A DNA stretch of 64,000 bases from a virus. The notes under the pieces were generated by a model. The model was not told the DNA's origin, did not search any database, and worked only from the letters and a program-made list of their open reading frames with translations. The stretch's first letter is position 1; each line of letters begins with the position of its first letter. Where the stretch lies: positions 1 to 64,000 of IMG/VR virus record IMGVR_UViG_3300023179_000030. One strand, 5' to 3'. Positions 35,701 through 46,327 of the stretch are shown piece by piece. A program made the position numbers and the translations under genes.

Positions 35701-38700
35701 GTTAAAGTAACATTATTATAAGTGCCATTTTGATATCCAGATCCAGGGACCAATGCACCAAAAGTTCCTAATATTGATTCATTAATAAGGGCATTTTCAC
35801 CCAATGCAATATTATTACTACCGACAATATTTTTATAACCTGCACAATACCCGATGGCGATGTTATTTTTACCCGCACATGAGGCATACATTGCATTACA
35901 TCCTATCGCTGTGTTATTAGTCCCGGTGGCGTTACAGTAGAGCGCTAGATATCCTTGAGCAAAGTTGTTAGAGCCAGTGGTGTTTTTGCTCAGTGCAAAA
36001 GCACCTTGTGCGAAGTTATTTGATCCAGTGGAGTTGCAGCAGAGTGCCCGGCAACCAATAGCAGTATTATTATTACCAGCAGTGTTGCCGTAGATTGCGT
36101 TAAAACCTAGAGCCGCATTATTACTGCCAGCGTTATTGCGTAAGCTGTTGGTGCCTATTGCCAAATTTTGGTTACCTGCTGTACTGTTCTCTAATGCACT
36201 TTGGCCAATAGCTATATTATAGCAAGAGACTGTACTTAGTTTCAGCGCGCAACCACCAATAGCGATATTATACAGACCGGTAGTGTTAGCGTACAACGCG
36301 CACGTACCTAGAGCGATGCCCAGGCCGCCGGTGTTGCTATACATAGCATTATGACCCACAGCCAAATTATAGCTGCCTGTGGTATTGTTTCTTAATGCAC
36401 AAAATCCTGTGGCTATATTTCCCACTCCTGAGGTATTAGATATTAATGTACCAGCGCCAACAGCAGTATTATTATAACCATAGATGTTACTGCATAATGC
36501 CAAGTTTCCTATAGCAGTATTTCCATAACCGGTGGTATTCTTAGCCAATGCACAATAACCAATAGCAGTGTTGCATACACCGGTCGTGGTCATTGATAGT
36601 GCTTCGCGACCAATAGCTATATTATTACCTGCGGCATTGCTGTTGTATAATGCACAAAGCCCAATTGCTATGCTGTCTGATCCAGTTGTATTTGAATACA
36701 GTGACTGAGCCCCAAATGCAATATTATTGCAACCCGAGGTATTTTGGCGTAATCCGTAAAATCCCAGAGTAGCATTACACCTACCCGAAGTGTTATTAAC
36801 TGCCGCCCCATATCCCACAACAGCATTACCGGAACCAGTTGTATTGCCGTATAACGCTACATTACCTATAGCTATATTATTACATCCAGTGGTATTTTTG
36901 GGTAATGCCCCGTAACCTATAGCCGTATTACCATTACCAATAGTGTTTAGCCTTAATGCACATGTCCCAAAAGCAGTATTAGCATTACCCGTAGTATTAC
37001 TAGCTAATGCACATAAACCAATAGCAGTGTTGCATAAACCGGTCGTGGTCTTTGACAGTGCTTCGCGACCAATAGCTATATTATTACCTGCGGCATTGCT
37101 GAAGAATAATGCACAAAGCCCAATTGCTATGCTGTCTGATCCAGTGGTGTTGCATCTGAGTGCATATAATCCAATAGCAAAATTATTATTACCAGTGGTG
37201 TTGTTGAAGAGTGCCTGATTTCCAATACCTAAGTTATTACATCCAGTAGTATTGCCGTAGAGTGAGTTATATCCTTGAGCAAAATTATGACAACCAGTGG
37301 TGTTTTTGTTCAGTGCAAAACACCCAATAGCAGTATTATTATTACCAATAGTGTTGCATCTGAGTGCACTAAAACCCTGAGCAAAGTTATTCGAACCAGT
37401 AGTATTGCCGTAGAGTGCAGCTTCTCCAATAGCTATGTTATTACGACCAGTAGTGTTGCATTTGAGGGTTACAATGCCTTGAGCAAAATTAGACGAACCA
37501 GTTGTATTGCAGTAGAGTGCTTTACAACCCTGAGCAAAGTTATTCGAACCAGTAGTGTTGCCGTAGAGCGCCCGATATCCTTGAGCAAAGTTATCATTGC
37601 CAGTAGTGTTGCTGTAGAGCGCCCGATATCCTTGAGCAAAGTTATCTCTGCCAGTGGTGTTGCCGTAGAGTGCTAGGCATCCAACTGCAAAATTATTAGA
37701 ACCAGTCTGTGTGGTATTACCTGCACAGCAACCTATACTAGTATTGCCCAACCCAGTTGTATATCCAAAAACGCCACCTAAAGTAGTTGGGGTAGCCGTC
37801 GACGTTAGCCCAGTTGGACCTTGTGGCCCCTGTGGGCCAGTATTACCTATTGGACCAATTGGACCAGTTGGACCTTGTGGCCCCTGTGCACCAGTATTAC
37901 CTATTGGGCCTTGAGGACCCTGAGGACCAGTTGGACCTTGTGGCCCCTGTGCACCAGTATTACCTATTGGACCAATTGGACCAGTTGGACCTTGTGGCCC
38001 TTGTGGGCCAGTATTACCTATTGGACCAGTTGGACCCTGAGGGCCTTGTGGGCCAGTATTACCTATTGGACCAGTTGGACCTTGTGGCCCCTGTGGGCCA
38101 GTATTACCTATTGGACCAATTGGACCAGTTGGACCTTGTGGCCCCTGTGGGCCTTGTGGTCCACGTACCCCAACATCCACAATGGTCCAAGAACTGGCTA
38201 GTGTTGTACCTATATTATAGTCTGCACTTATTGCAAAAGAAGTACCACCTGTAATTGTAACTGTTCCTTCAAAAAAGTTTGAAGTTGTATTGACAGCACG
38301 TACTCTTGAACCAGACGCAAATGCTCCTTGTTTATTGGTGGTTAATGTTATGGTACCAGTTGATGCCGGTGTAGCTGTTGTAGTGGATGTTACACCATCA
38401 TATCCTAATCCTGTGGGGCCCTGTGGGCCTTGTGGACCAGTATTACCTATTGGACCCTGAGGGCCCTGAGGGCCAGTTGGTCCTTGTGGTCCTTGTACGC
38501 CAGTATTACCTATTGGACCAGTTGGACCTTGTGGTCCTTGTGGTCCTTGTGCACCTGTTCCCCCACCTGACCCCGAAGGGCCTTGTGGTCCTTGTGGACC
38601 TGTTGGACCTTGTGGCCCCTGTGCACCAGTATTACCTATTGGACCAGTTGGACCTTGTGGCCCTTGTGCGCCAGTATTACCTATTGGGCCTTGAGGACCC

Positions 38701-40214
38701 TGAGGGCCAGTTGGTCCTTGTGGTCCTTGTGCACCTGTTCCCCCACCTGACCCCGAAGGTCCTTGAGGGCCTTGTGTACCAGTTGGGCCCTGAGGTCCTT
38801 GTGGACCAGTATTACCTATTGGTCCAATTGGACCAGTTGGGCCCTGTGGGCCAGTATTACCTATTGGGCCAATTGGGCCAGTTGGTCCTTGAGGCCCTTG
38901 TGCACCAGTGGGACCTTGTGGACCTTGTGCACCTGTACCCCCACCTGACCCCGAAGGACCTTGTGGTCCCTGTGGACCAGTATTACCTATTGGGCCTTGA
39001 GGGCCTTGTGGTCCCTGTACGCCAGTTCCCTGTGGGCCTTGCGATCCCTGTGGACCAGTTGGACCTTGAGGTCCTTGTACGCCAGTTCCCTGTGGGCCTT
39101 GCGATCCCTGAGGACCAGTTGGTCCTTGTGGTCCTTGTACGCCAGTTCCCTGTGGGCCTTGCGATCCCTGTGGACCAGTTGGTCCTTGTGGTCCTTGTGC
39201 ACCAGTGTTACCTGTTAGACCCTGTGGGCCCTGTGGTCCTTGTACACCTGTATTACCTATTGGTCCAGTTGGACCTTGTGGTCCTTGTGCACCAGTGTTA
39301 CCTGTTAGACCCTGTGGTCCTTGCGATCCCTGTGGACCAGTTGGTCCTTGTGGTCCTTGTGCACCTGTTCCCCCACCTGACCCCGAAGGTCCTTGAGGTC
39401 CTTGTGGGCCAGTATTACCTGTTATTCCTTGTGGCCCTTGGCTTCCCTGCGGACCAGTTGGTCCTTGTGGACCTTGAAGGCCAGTGGGACCTTGAGGTCC
39501 GGTTTGTCCAGTTGGACCTTGACTGCCCTGTGGACCAGTTGGGCCTTGTGCACCGGTAATGCCCGGTGGTCCAACTGGGCCAATAGGTCCAGTTGGACCT
39601 TGTGGTCCTTCATTGCCTAAGGGACCTATTGGCCCTATAGGGCCAGTTGGGCCTTGTGGTCCTTCATCACCTTGTATACCTTGAATACCACGTAAACCTT
39701 GTGGGCCTTGTGGTCCTTGTGCCCCAGCACTATTCTGAACGTCAAACCTAATTGTTTGTGGATTTTGATTGCCATCTAATGTTATGGTGATATTGTCACC
39801 TGCAATAAATTCTACAGTATCCAATCCATGAGCTACTAGATTAGCTGTGCCACCTGGGGTAACCCAATACTTAAAGGTGGAATTCATGGCAATTTTAACT
39901 GCGCCGGCACCTAGATCGAGAACGTCAAAGCCTGACTCAACATCAAACCTTAAAGTATCTACATTTGATATTACATTGCTTGTAACATTGGCATTGTTTA
40001 TCAAGCTGACTGCATTTATCCCACCGGAACCCATTGGTGAACCATTGGAATAGAAAAATCCAGCTGCACTAATATTCCCCGTAGATATCACGGTTTGTGC
40101 AGTCAATGAAGTAATATTTGCTACATTAGTAGTTAGTGTATTGGTGGTTGCAGTATTTAATACAACATTACTATTGCTGGAGATTAGACTACCAGGTACC
40201 TTGGTTAGAGACAT
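32790..40214 (-). CDS. Giant tail fibre: collagen-like, 17-residue repeats, S74 chaperone
   Basis: 2474 residues. Order: an N-terminal virion-attachment part (1-~160, '[20 protein letters not shown]'); a Gly-Pro-Gln/Thr collagen-like region (~163-805), interrupted at ~601-685 by a beta domain; a long array of 17-residue units (~808-2338, pattern NxAxGxxALxxNTTGxx) interrupted at ~1481-1565 by a Gly/Thr/Val domain; and a C-terminal peptidase_S74 intramolecular chaperone (~2358-2474; '[20 protein letters not shown]' with catalytic-type Ser-Asp, then a coiled coil). S74 domains trimerise fibres and self-cleave. The 17-mer array resembles trimeric-autotransporter head repeats. It is probably the host-recognition fibre. 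A late box and AAAGGA precede the ATG. Confidence 0.88.
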   Translation of the reverse strand: MSLTKVPGSLISSNSNVVLNTATTNTLTTNVANITSLTAQTVISTGNISAAGFFYSNGSPMGSGGINAVSLINNANVTSNVISNVDTLRFDVESGFDVLDLGAGAVKIAMNSTFKYWVTPGGTANLVAHGLDTVEFIAGDNITITLDGNQNPQTIRFDVQNSAGAQGPQGPQGLRGIQGIQGDEGPQGPTGPIGPIGPLGNEGPQGPTGPIGPVGPPGITGAQGPTGPQGSQGPTGQTGPQGPTGLQGPQGPTGPQGSQGPQGITGNTGPQGPQGPSGSGGGTGAQGPQGPTGPQGSQGPQGLTGNTGAQGPQGPTGPIGNTGVQGPQGPQGLTGNTGAQGPQGPTGPQGSQGPQGTGVQGPQGPTGPQGSQGPQGTGVQGPQGPTGPQGSQGPQGTGVQGPQGPQGPIGNTGPQGPQGPSGSGGGTGAQGPQGPTGAQGPQGPTGPIGPIGNTGPQGPTGPIGPIGNTGPQGPQGPTGTQGPQGPSGSGGGTGAQGPQGPTGPQGPQGPIGNTGAQGPQGPTGPIGNTGAQGPQGPTGPQGPQGPSGSGGGTGAQGPQGPQGPTGPIGNTGVQGPQGPTGPQGPQGPIGNTGPQGPQGPTGLGYDGVTSTTTATPASTGTITLTTNKQGAFASGSRVRAVNTTSNFFEGTVTITGGTSFAISADYNIGTTLASSWTIVDVGVRGPQGPQGPQGPTGPIGPIGNTGPQGPQGPTGPIGNTGPQGPQGPTGPIGNTGPQGPQGPTGPIGPIGNTGAQGPQGPTGPQGPQGPIGNTGAQGPQGPTGPIGPIGNTGPQGPQGPTGLTSTATPTTLGGVFGYTTGLGNTSIGCCAGNTTQTGSNNFAVGCLALYGNTTGRDNFAQGYRALYSNTTGNDNFAQGYRALYGNTTGSNNFAQGCKALYCNTTGSSNFAQGIVTLKCNTTGRNNIAIGEAALYGNTTGSNNFAQGFSALRCNTIGNNNTAIGCFALNKNTTGCHNFAQGYNSLYGNTTGCNNLGIGNQALFNNTTGNNNFAIGLYALRCNTTGSDSIAIGLCALFFSNAAGNNIAIGREALSKTTTGLCNTAIGLCALASNTTGNANTAFGTCALRLNTIGNGNTAIGYGALPKNTTGCNNIAIGNVALYGNTTGSGNAVVGYGAAVNNTSGRCNATLGFYGLRQNTSGCNNIAFGAQSLYSNTTGSDSIAIGLCALYNSNAAGNNIAIGREALSMTTTGVCNTAIGYCALAKNTTGYGNTAIGNLALCSNIYGYNNTAVGAGTLISNTSGVGNIATGFCALRNNTTGSYNLAVGHNAMYSNTGGLGIALGTCALYANTTGLYNIAIGGCALKLSTVSCYNIAIGQSALENSTAGNQNLAIGTNSLRNNAGSNNAALGFNAIYGNTAGNNNTAIGCRALCCNSTGSNNFAQGAFALSKNTTGSNNFAQGYLALYCNATGTNNTAIGCNAMYASCAGKNNIAIGYCAGYKNIVGSNNIALGENALINESILGTFGALVPGSGYQNGTYNNVTLTLSSGPAPLLFPTANITVAAGAVSTVTVNSPGASIDSTTIFTAPNTSLGGTGSGFTVGVGTLISGNNNFAAGACSLNKNNGGCHNFAQGYRALTSNTSGSNNFAQGYKSLFSNATGVNNFAVGYCALYSNITGSNNFAVGYCALALTVSGSNNFAQGYRSLSANTTGANNFSMGSFSLAVNTTGSVNLAIGNCSLPSLTYGSNNIAIGYCALLSNSTGCNNTAIGFRALGIDTYGIDNVAIGFNTSSQNLNVRNRTVALGSSANAGSTGSIAIGAGAIACATFSSSIALGDLACAPGSSGLAIGCGAKSGIGSNNTAIGRFAGAGGSNNFAQGYKAMCCATTSSLHNFAQGYYSLTLNSGCNNFASGYCTLASNVSGSHNLAVGYCALALNTSGCNNFAQGYRSLSANTTGANNYAVGYCSLAIGTTGTNNFAVGFCTLSKNTFGCNNFAQGYKSLSANTTGANNFAVGYCVMTVSTTGANNFAVGYCVLGKNTFGTNNFAVGYCALAVNTTGGCNTAIGCAALSKNTTGYNDIAIGTNSLCSNTTGYGNTSLGAGALSQNITGNQNVAIGSCALCSSTSGINNVGLGNGAGNAITTGCNNTIVGSFAGTAGMTSTAVITAGGNAAYIDNNLNNIGLARAGNTTQSGSYNFSSGYGALCSNTTGSYNFAHGAAVLCSNTTGNYNFAAGFRDLTSNTSGSYNFTQGYRSLYFNSTGSVNFAQGYRALHSNNGTGNFAQGCRVLYGNSTGNFNFAFGGCTLYTNTTGSHNIAIGAAAMYANTIGCINVAVGYGALYNNTTGNNNSAFGYSSGSGNTTGNNNTFIGCNAQGASATSSNTITLGDTNIATIRAQVTTITALSDLRDKTEIETIPLGLEFIRELRPVKFTWAMRDGAKIGVKEAGFIAQELLELTERFGIKDWLPLVLEDNPERLEATPGKLLPVMVRAIQELAAENDSLKKRLTALEYRISNSS
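33200..37790 (-). repeat. Array of 51-bp / 17-residue coding repeats
   Basis: Units such as [17 protein letters not shown] recur in register every 51 bp, roughly 80 times (estimated from length), apart from an interruption at about 35520-35770. Conserved positions are Asn1, Ala3, Gly5, Ala8-Leu9 and NTTG 12-15. Two unit classes alternate in blocks, NFAQG and N-(I/T)-AIG. Confidence 0.9.
37800..39730 (-). repeat. Collagen-like Gly-X-Y coding repeats
   Basis: Tandem 9-18 bp units encode [10 protein letters not shown] and [10 protein letters not shown] triplets, with SGSGGGTG hinges. A non-collagen domain interrupts at about 38160-38410. The repeats create long false open frames on the opposite strand. 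Confidence 0.95.
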
Positions 40215-40231
40215 CGATTATCCTTTTTGTA

Positions 40232-40239
40232 TATTTAGC
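40232..40239 (-). promoter_or_regulatory. Late promoter box GCTAAATA for giant fibre
   Basis: It lies 17 nt before the ATG, with AAAGGA between. No terminator was found downstream of the fibre, so the message probably extends into the glycan island. Confidence 0.6.
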
Positions 40240-40289
40240 ACCGAATTGTAAATGTATCTATAGTCGAGTTTTTTTCCAAAAGAGGTTAT

Positions 40290-40317
40290 ACACATGATTA
40301 GATGTTTTATCATGTGT
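40290..40317. other. Perfect 9-bp inverted repeat
   Basis: ACACATGAT and ATCATGTGT flank a 10-nt loop, 20 nt after the stop of the 55-residue gene. On the plus strand it is followed by a T-rich tract, on the minus strand it is not, so it could stop antisense transcription or process the sense mRNA. Confidence 0.5.
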
Positions 40318-40336
40318 TTTGTTGTTTTATCAAAAT

Positions 40337-40504
40337 TTAAACTAAAGCGTCTTTTAATTGCTGCACTGTAAGTTCAGTTGAAGTTATATCAGCATCAATG
40401 TTTGCTAACATTTCCAAATTGCCAGTACTTAGTGCAGATTTTCTTGCTTCGGTAAGATTCAGCAATCTATTTTGCATTATAATTAAGATATCCTGTAATT
40501 TCAT
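40337..40504 (-). CDS. Small hypothetical protein (55 aa)
   Basis: A short gene with ATG at 40502-40504 and AGAGGC at normal spacing, ending at TAA 40337-40339. The product is amphipathic helical: 'MKLQDILIIMQNRLLNLTEA' then 'SALSTGNLEMLANIDADITS' and 'TVQQLKDAL'. It looks like a small coiled-coil protein of the type that caps or assembles fibres. No family is recognised. It lies between the repeat-rich beta protein and the giant fibre, 12 nt after the upstream stop, in the same direction. Confidence 0.65.
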   Translation of the reverse strand: MKLQDILIIMQNRLLNLTEARKSALSTGNLEMLANIDADITSTELTVQQLKDALV

Positions 40505-40516
40505 TAACTTGCCTCT

Positions 40517-43500
40517 TTAAAAGAATAATAGCTCTCGGAAATGTTCTTGTTGCTGTTGTCGATTTACCCATAGATATTTTAAACCATCAACAGTTACAAA
40601 GATTTCCATCTTATTGCCAATACCTGCGGTACCAGCCACATAGGGGAATATCCCTGCACCGTGAACCCAATTTGTATTGACGTCAAGGTAATATAGCCTT
40701 TGGGTTACGTCTTTTGTAAAGTATATCCTGTCACCACCATCATAAGCAAACATAGACCCAGAACCCAGTGTTTCAGTAAAAGGTATTAGATATGTTAAAA
40801 CAACACGATCAGTGGTGAGGTCAAGTCTGTCAATACCCACAGAGGCACCGCAACGAGGCATCCAGAGATATCTACCCTTAGTTGCAGCTGGTGTATTAGC
40901 TGACGCCCAAACTAGTTCATGTCCGGCCCCTTTAACTGGAATAGATAGTAATGAGTAAACTGCAACGTTGGCCAATGGGGCGGTGGCCAAACCAAAGGTA
41001 AGTGTGCCGGTTGTTGGGGCAACAGCAGTAATAACCAACTCCTGATTCAGACCAGTAGCACCACTTTGTACTTTGATCCTTCTACCAACCAATGATTGGT
41101 TCCAGGCTGCACAAGTAATTGTACCAGACACTGCACCTGAGTGAGCAACGTCAACGGTAAGTGTTGTTGTGCCTGCACCAGAAATAATTTTAGCACCGGT
41201 ATTAATACCTGTACCAGTTACATACCATCCGTTTACATTGCCTGGAGCCGCAGCACTTAAGGTAATTGTGGTACCTTGTGCAGAGCCTGTACCGGTTGCA
41301 GTAGCCCAAAATGCACTGGCATCCACCAATGTTGTTGTAGAGCCACCTGTTGCAACACCAGCATTATATGTAGTGGTTGTTTGGTCCATTGCTGCACCTA
41401 TTAACTCTTTTGCTGTTATTACATATCTGCTAATAGCACCTGTTGGTGCTGTACCTAGAGCAGCGATGAAACCCATAGTACCACCACCAACACCAGAACT
41501 TGTAGCTTGCATTAGCTGAGTGGCTTGTAAACCTGTTGTAGCCACAGGAGCTGCTGTGGCTGATACAATTTGACGACCTGCTACGTTTGGTGGGTAGAAA
41601 GTAATATTACCTGATACGATACCAGTACATGCATTAGATAGTGTAATTGTTGCTGTACCAGCACCACTTGTGACGGTTGTACCAATCGCAATACCTGTAC
41701 CCACTGCATACCAACCGGTTATCAATGAAGAAGTGTTGGCCGTCATTGTTACTGTTGCAACACCAGCGCCGCCGCCAGATGAGAACGCACTTGTAATTGC
41801 GGTGTTAGGACCCCAAGGCGAGAATGTAATAACACCGCTTGGAACTGCTGCACCTGTTGATAGTGTCACTGTTGTTGTACCGGCACCTGCTGTAACTATT
41901 GCACCTGGAGTTATGTTTGTACCAGATGCATACCAACCATTGATATTAGTGGGAGTGGCTCGAGCAAAAGTGATAGAGGTATTTGTGCCTGAGGATGCAT
42001 TATCTCTAAAATCCTTACTTGCGTCTGAAATGTTAGACGTAGATAGAGCTGTCAGATACGCATAAGTACCAGTACCTGCCGCATTTGGAGTGTAAGTGAA
42101 AGTTGTGGTCGAAGGTACGGTTACAATTTGTACTAAACCTGTGATGTTATACTGATCTGCGGCTGCTGATGTTACACCACGTATACTTACGTATTGACCA
42201 ACTTTAAAATTATGTGCTTGTGTAGTCGTAGCTGTGATTGTTGTGGTTCCAGCAAGAGATGTTATCGAAAACGGCATTTGCTCATATATAGTATGGTTTG
42301 CGTCAGAAAGCAATGCACATGCAATACTAGCTATACCTGTTTCATACATTCTGCCATGAGTTAACATATCAATGTTACCAGCATGGTGCATGAAAACTTC
42401 GGATGAACCACCCCAACCAATATACATGGTGTCACTGGCACCTTGGATTACATATACTGATGTTGTATCTGGTAAAATATGCCAAGGTGAATATACCGTT
42501 AGCGCTGTAGTTGTATTTGATAATATCTGTCGAACTTGTCCTGCACCAGTACCAAATAAAATACGCACAGCATAATTAGTCCAGCGATTTGCAGTCCAAG
42601 ATTTAGTGGTGTCATTAATCGTGTTATATAAGTTAGAACCACTGGATTTACCACCATCGTAACCTATTATCTGATATCTAGATGTTGTATCAGGTGCTGT
42701 AGTGATAGCAGAGAATGTGAGTGTATTAGCTGTGTTACTTGTAATAACTACAATCTGCCCACGACCGGTTCCACTGTAAATATACAACTCATAGCCAGCC
42801 CACTGGTTAACTGCCCAGTTTTGAGTACTATCAGCTAAAGTAGTTGTAGTACCAGCAGTTGCAATGCTTTGAACCCAGAGAGAAGAGTTTTCAGTCATTC
42901 GTTCAATACTTATCTCTGTAGGAGCGGCAACAACCATGTTAGTTGCAGCAGCTTTAGAATACCACGTGTCATGCAACACATCATAGTATTGCATGGTATA
43001 GAATGGTGTAGCGGCTGCGCCTGATACTAACCAAATTGCCCCACTTTGAATGACAAATCTACTGGTATTATCAGGTGTTACATCCCAGGCAGTATCAATA
43101 GTGCAAACTGAAGACTCAATTTGATAAACAGTACCGGCCGCTGGCGCAGTCATAGTGTTATTAGCAAAAGGATCATTTTGGTAAAAGTTAATATCGCCAG
43201 TAGTTAACACTGTGGCCGAATTATATAATATCTTACGAACTTGGTTAGCACCAGTACCGAATAGTGTACGTACAACATATCCAACCCAACCATTGACGTT
43301 GGCTGTGACACCAACATAACCCGAAGTCCAAGTCTTGGCGGTATCAGTTAATGATGTTGTTGAACCTGCTGTTGCACCACCGAAATCTGCTACAACAGGA
43401 TCACTAACTGCTGTAATAACACGTTCTTGGCCAGCACCACGACCACTTACAATACGAACTTTATAACCAACTGCTGAACCGCCAAATGGGAGTCCAGTTG

Positions 43501-43816
43501 TAAATGTTGTTGTCGTAGCAGAAATTACACGATTATAGTAGCCTTGTGCGCCCGAAAAACGCATACTTGATGCTGTTAGGGGTGCCTGAGGAGGAGATGC
43601 CAATTGTTCATAAGTATCAGCAATGGTGTCATATCTCCAAAAGTTAGTGGCGTTTAGAAGGTAATAGATGTAACGTCCAGAGTTTTCATTAAACTGTGAG
43701 GTGTCTGCTACACATGAGCACGATAAACCAGCAGAGGGAACTACCGGAGAAAATCGTAGCCATTCCCATGTAGGTAAGTCTACTTGTTTTCTTAATTGAT
43801 TTGCTGATAAAGCCAT
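40517..43816 (-). CDS. Large repeat-rich virion protein, putative adhesin
   Basis: 1099 residues. The N-terminal region carries 'MALSANQLRKQVDLPTWEWL' and kelch-like 'FWRYDTIADTYEQLA'. From ~130 to ~470 there are at least four copies of a beta unit of the form 'DTTKSWTANRWTNYAVRILF' then GTGAGQVRQI and an NT-LTV strand. Residues ~520-900 are Thr/Gly/Ala-rich beta repeats ('NGWYASGTNITPGAIV', 'GAGTTTVTLS'). The C-terminus returns to kelch-like 'LYYLDVNTNWVHGAGIFPY'. It is probably a tail-associated receptor-binding or decoration protein. An AAGGA sits before the ATG. No enzymatic motif is seen. Confidence 0.7.
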   Translation of the reverse strand: MALSANQLRKQVDLPTWEWLRFSPVVPSAGLSCSCVADTSQFNENSGRYIYYLLNATNFWRYDTIADTYEQLASPPQAPLTASSMRFSGAQGYYNRVISATTTTFTTGLPFGGSAVGYKVRIVSGRGAGQERVITAVSDPVVADFGGATAGSTTSLTDTAKTWTSGYVGVTANVNGWVGYVVRTLFGTGANQVRKILYNSATVLTTGDINFYQNDPFANNTMTAPAAGTVYQIESSVCTIDTAWDVTPDNTSRFVIQSGAIWLVSGAAATPFYTMQYYDVLHDTWYSKAAATNMVVAAPTEISIERMTENSSLWVQSIATAGTTTTLADSTQNWAVNQWAGYELYIYSGTGRGQIVVITSNTANTLTFSAITTAPDTTSRYQIIGYDGGKSSGSNLYNTINDTTKSWTANRWTNYAVRILFGTGAGQVRQILSNTTTALTVYSPWHILPDTTSVYVIQGASDTMYIGWGGSSEVFMHHAGNIDMLTHGRMYETGIASIACALLSDANHTIYEQMPFSITSLAGTTTITATTTQAHNFKVGQYVSIRGVTSAAADQYNITGLVQIVTVPSTTTFTYTPNAAGTGTYAYLTALSTSNISDASKDFRDNASSGTNTSITFARATPTNINGWYASGTNITPGAIVTAGAGTTTVTLSTGAAVPSGVITFSPWGPNTAITSAFSSGGGAGVATVTMTANTSSLITGWYAVGTGIAIGTTVTSGAGTATITLSNACTGIVSGNITFYPPNVAGRQIVSATAAPVATTGLQATQLMQATSSGVGGGTMGFIAALGTAPTGAISRYVITAKELIGAAMDQTTTTYNAGVATGGSTTTLVDASAFWATATGTGSAQGTTITLSAAAPGNVNGWYVTGTGINTGAKIISGAGTTTLTVDVAHSGAVSGTITCAAWNQSLVGRRIKVQSGATGLNQELVITAVAPTTGTLTFGLATAPLANVAVYSLLSIPVKGAGHELVWASANTPAATKGRYLWMPRCGASVGIDRLDLTTDRVVLTYLIPFTETLGSGSMFAYDGGDRIYFTKDVTQRLYYLDVNTNWVHGAGIFPYVAGTAGIGNKMEIFVTVDGLKYLWVNRQQQQEHFRELLFF

Positions 43817-43837
43817 ATTATGCTATTCCTTATTCTT

Positions 43838-44308
43838 TTAGGTAAATGTTAGTTTACTGCGTATACCAGTGTTGTAGGAAGTTCTGGATACATCAATGAA
43901 TTGTCGTTGATCAACACCACTCAAGTTAACACTGCCTATATTATTAGTTCCTGCGGGTAACGCATTGGTGATACCAGTAACTGCCGTAACTGTGGATACC
44001 GTGGTTACAGTCGAAACTGTTGCCAAAGTCAATGCCGAAGCAATCGAGTCTAAGGTAATACGTTGACGATTACCCGCATCTGTGGCATTTTGAGATTCCA
44101 TTAGTTTAAGCATTCTGCGTAATAATATTATCTGCTCATCAATGCTGCCCGCTGCTGACCTAAAAATTTGTCCTTGAGCGTCATTACTAGGTGATACACT
44201 AATAGGAGTAGTTAATTTGGAATTGATATTAGCCAGAGTTTCCTGAGTAGCTGGGTTTATCAGATTCCCCGAACTATCCTTGACCTTTGTTGTTTCAAAA
44301 TATGCCAT
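43838..44308 (-). CDS. Hypothetical tail-associated protein
   Basis: 156 residues from the ATG at 44306-44308 with AGGAAA upstream; an in-frame start 8 codons earlier would overlap the collagen-like gene. It starts 'MAYFETTKVKDSSGNLINPA' followed by 'TQETLANINSKL', a motif common at the beginning of phage fibre-associated proteins. Its middle is helical ('DEQIILLRRMLKLMESQ') and its C-terminal third is Thr/Val-rich ('TVSTVTTVSTVTAVTGITNA') with a beta end. It lies between a collagen-like fibre and the 1099-residue adhesin, so a role as adaptor or fibre tip is plausible. No family is recognised with certainty. Confidence 0.6.
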   Translation of the reverse strand: MAYFETTKVKDSSGNLINPATQETLANINSKLTTPISVSPSNDAQGQIFRSAAGSIDEQIILLRRMLKLMESQNATDAGNRQRITLDSIASALTLATVSTVTTVSTVTAVTGITNALPAGTNNIGSVNLSGVDQRQFIDVSRTSYNTGIRSKLTFT

Positions 44309-44316
44309 TATTTTTC

Positions 44317-46236
44317 CTAAAATATATTCCAATTACTACCATTGGATATTAAACCCATCATTGAGTTTTGCTCTGTCATTATCATATTTGCATAACCATC
44401 TATAGTTTCTGCTCCTGTACCCACTACTGTTACCTGCCCCGTTCCTATATTCTTAATTTCAAAGTTTATACCTGTATTTATCGAAGCTGTAGGCAATGTA
44501 AGAGTTAATGTACCATTTGCAAAAATTACTGCATCATTAGAGGTTATTGTGCTGTTTGACGTAACGGATCGTAATGGGGAACTAACAATTATATTACCAT
44601 AGATAGTTCTATTTACTAATAAATTGCCTGACAAAGATAAATTGCTGGTAACCGCATTAAAATATAAAGCAGTAGATGACACATTTGCAGTTTGATCTGA
44701 ACCCACAGCCCCAACCATTACTGGATACAGTGTAGTGGTAGTAGTATTGTTGTTGGCAAAGATTAAATTAGTGCTACCGGCTGGTCCCTGTGGACCTTGT
44801 GGTCCTTGTGGTCCGCCTGCTGGCCCTTGTGGACCCTGTGCACCAGTATTACCTATTGGCCCAATTGGGCCCTGGGGGCCAGTTGGACCCTGTGGGCCTT
44901 GTGGTCCTTGTACACCAATTCCTTGTGGGCCTTGGCTTCCCTGCGGACCAGTTGGACCCTGTGGGCCTTGTGGTCCTGTGTTGCCAATTGGCCCAATTGG
45001 CCCTTGTGGACCTTGTGGACCACGTGGGCCCTGTGGGCCTTGTGGCCCTTGTACACCAATTCCTTGTGGGCCTTGGCTTCCCTGCGGACCAGTTGGACCC
45101 TGTGGGCCTTGTGGCCCTTGTACACCAATTCCTTGTGGACCTTGAACACCAGTTGGACCTTGAACACCAGTTGGGCCCTGTGGACCCTGTGGTCCTACCC
45201 CTTGTGGGCCCTGAACACCAGTTGGACCTTGAACACCAGTTGGGCCCTGTGGGCCTTGTGGTCCTACCCCTTGTGGGCCCTGAACACCTTGTGGGCCCTG
45301 TGGACCTTGTGGACCACCGGCTGGGCCTTGTGGGCCTTGTGGCCCGACCCCTGCTAGTAATGTTTGTACCTCTATTGTTGACAGTGGTGGCGGTGCTTCT
45401 GAAAATTGTATATTAGAGTTATTTAATGTGTATGATGTTCTAAGTTGAGCCACGCCATCAATAACCACAGTGGTATAATTAATGTTGGGTGGTCTAGTAG
45501 ATAAAGTGAATACGGATTGGCTACCTGTACCAATAAAGTCATCAACAAATATGGCTAGATTTCCAACATTTCCGCCAGTTGTTGGGCCCCAGCTTAGGTT
45601 GCCCATGCCATCTGTAATTATTGTATACCCGTAGGCACCACCACTGAGATGTAAATTGGCCACTGAACCCAATGAACTTATACCGCTAACTGTTAACGAA
45701 TTAATCGAACTTAAATTACCAGAATAATTAGGCAAATAACTAGTTAAATATCCAGGTAAGTAAGCCTCAACGTTGGCATTACTGTAGTTACCCGATACCA
45801 GAGCCCCGTTTACATATAATTTATCGTCTATTGTTGTAATTAGTGACCCAGCTAATATAAGATTTGACCCTATGTAAGCTGAGGACCATTGATTGTTTAC
45901 TGTACCTATAGTGTAGGTATTATTGGGCGAGGGTGTTAAATTACCCCCAATTGCCCCAAATACTGAAACACCATTGGGATAAAAGAATCCACTGGCAACA
46001 CTATTTCCCAGAGTTTCTATATTCCCGTAGGCAAATAAATTGCCAGTACGTATATTACCAGTTGTAACAAATGTATTGGCAGTTATGGTATTGCCAATTA
46101 AATCGGTGCCACCATTGGACCCAAAAACTGTGTAAAGTTCTGTGAAATTGTCATTTACTTTTGTAAACGCGGCTCGAACTGTGTCACCCGTTTGAGTGTC
46201 TGGACCATTACCTAAATTAATAATTTGCTGGGTCAT
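44317..46236 (-). CDS. Collagen-like tail fibre protein
   Basis: 639 residues. The N-terminus '[20 protein letters not shown]' followed by VNDNFTELY is a widespread phage fibre attachment motif. A beta region to about 290 includes '[20 protein letters not shown]' followed by a DGV/LRTSYTL segment, a module often next to collagen repeats. Residues ~297-487 are Gly-Pro-Gln/Val triplets. The C-terminal ~150 residues form a beta-rich head ('[18 protein letters not shown]', '[12 protein letters not shown]') typical of fibre tips. Unlike its two neighbours it has no S74 domain or 17-mer array. It is preceded by a late box and a hairpin. Confidence 0.8.
   Translation of the reverse strand: MTQQIINLGNGPDTQTGDTVRAAFTKVNDNFTELYTVFGSNGGTDLIGNTITANTFVTTGNIRTGNLFAYGNIETLGNSVASGFFYPNGVSVFGAIGGNLTPSPNNTYTIGTVNNQWSSAYIGSNLILAGSLITTIDDKLYVNGALVSGNYSNANVEAYLPGYLTSYLPNYSGNLSSINSLTVSGISSLGSVANLHLSGGAYGYTIITDGMGNLSWGPTTGGNVGNLAIFVDDFIGTGSQSVFTLSTRPPNINYTTVVIDGVAQLRTSYTLNNSNIQFSEAPPPLSTIEVQTLLAGVGPQGPQGPAGGPQGPQGPQGVQGPQGVGPQGPQGPTGVQGPTGVQGPQGVGPQGPQGPTGVQGPTGVQGPQGIGVQGPQGPQGPTGPQGSQGPQGIGVQGPQGPQGPRGPQGPQGPIGPIGNTGPQGPQGPTGPQGSQGPQGIGVQGPQGPQGPTGPQGPIGPIGNTGAQGPQGPAGGPQGPQGPQGPAGSTNLIFANNNTTTTTLYPVMVGAVGSDQTANVSSTALYFNAVTSNLSLSGNLLVNRTIYGNIIVSSPLRSVTSNSTITSNDAVIFANGTLTLTLPTASINTGINFEIKNIGTGQVTVVGTGAETIDGYANMIMTEQNSMMGLISNGSNWNIF
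44775..45345 (-). repeat. Collagen-like coding repeats of the 639-aa fibre
   Basis: Gly-Pro-Gln-Gly-(Pro/Val/Ile)-X triplets encoded by near-identical 9-18 bp units. They are nearly the same at DNA level as the arrays at 37.8-39.7 and 48.6-49.8 kb. Confidence 0.92.
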
Positions 46237-46262
46237 TTACCGCGTTCTTTCATGCCTTTATG

Positions 46263-46270
46263 TATTTAGC
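46263..46270 (-). promoter_or_regulatory. Late promoter box GCTAAATA
   Basis: It lies 26 nt before the ATG of the 639-residue collagen-like fibre and follows a perfect hairpin, so it probably re-initiates transcription between two fibre genes. Confidence 0.55.
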
Positions 46271-46285
46271 TCAGACAATGAGACA

Positions 46286-46308
46286 GCTCTAGTGTTTTTC
46301 ACTAGAGC
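46286..46308. other. Perfect 9-bp hairpin between fibre genes
   Basis: GCTCTAGTG and CACTAGAGC flank a 5-nt homopolymer loop. It lies 20 nt after the stop of the 1226-residue fibre. The 3' side is not T-rich on either strand, so it is a weak terminator at best and could be an mRNA processing or stability element. Confidence 0.6.
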
Positions 46309-46327
46309 GTCAAATCTTAGATTTGGG

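Noticed and set aside
37814-39559. Long plus-strand open frames (Leu/Val/Tyr- or Trp/Ser/Thr-rich) opposite the collagen arrays
   Set aside because: They are the reverse reading of Gly-Pro-Gln repeats, lack ribosome sites and have implausible composition. The same artefacts appear at 44.7-45.4 and 48.6-49.9 kb.
33200-39730. Regular direct repeats that could suggest a CRISPR array
   Set aside because: The period is 51 bp (or 9-18 bp), all in frame within one coding sequence, with no unique spacers between identical palindromic repeats.
40290-40317. Terminator for the 55-aa gene
   Set aside because: The stem is perfect but the T-rich tract is on the plus-strand side, whereas the gene reads on the minus strand. 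Kept only as an inverted repeat.
46233-46253. Mini-ORF MKERGK ending in an ATGA overlap with the 639-aa fibre
   Set aside because: The apparent ribosome site is too close to its ATG and the ORF is only six codons; chance occurrence is likely.
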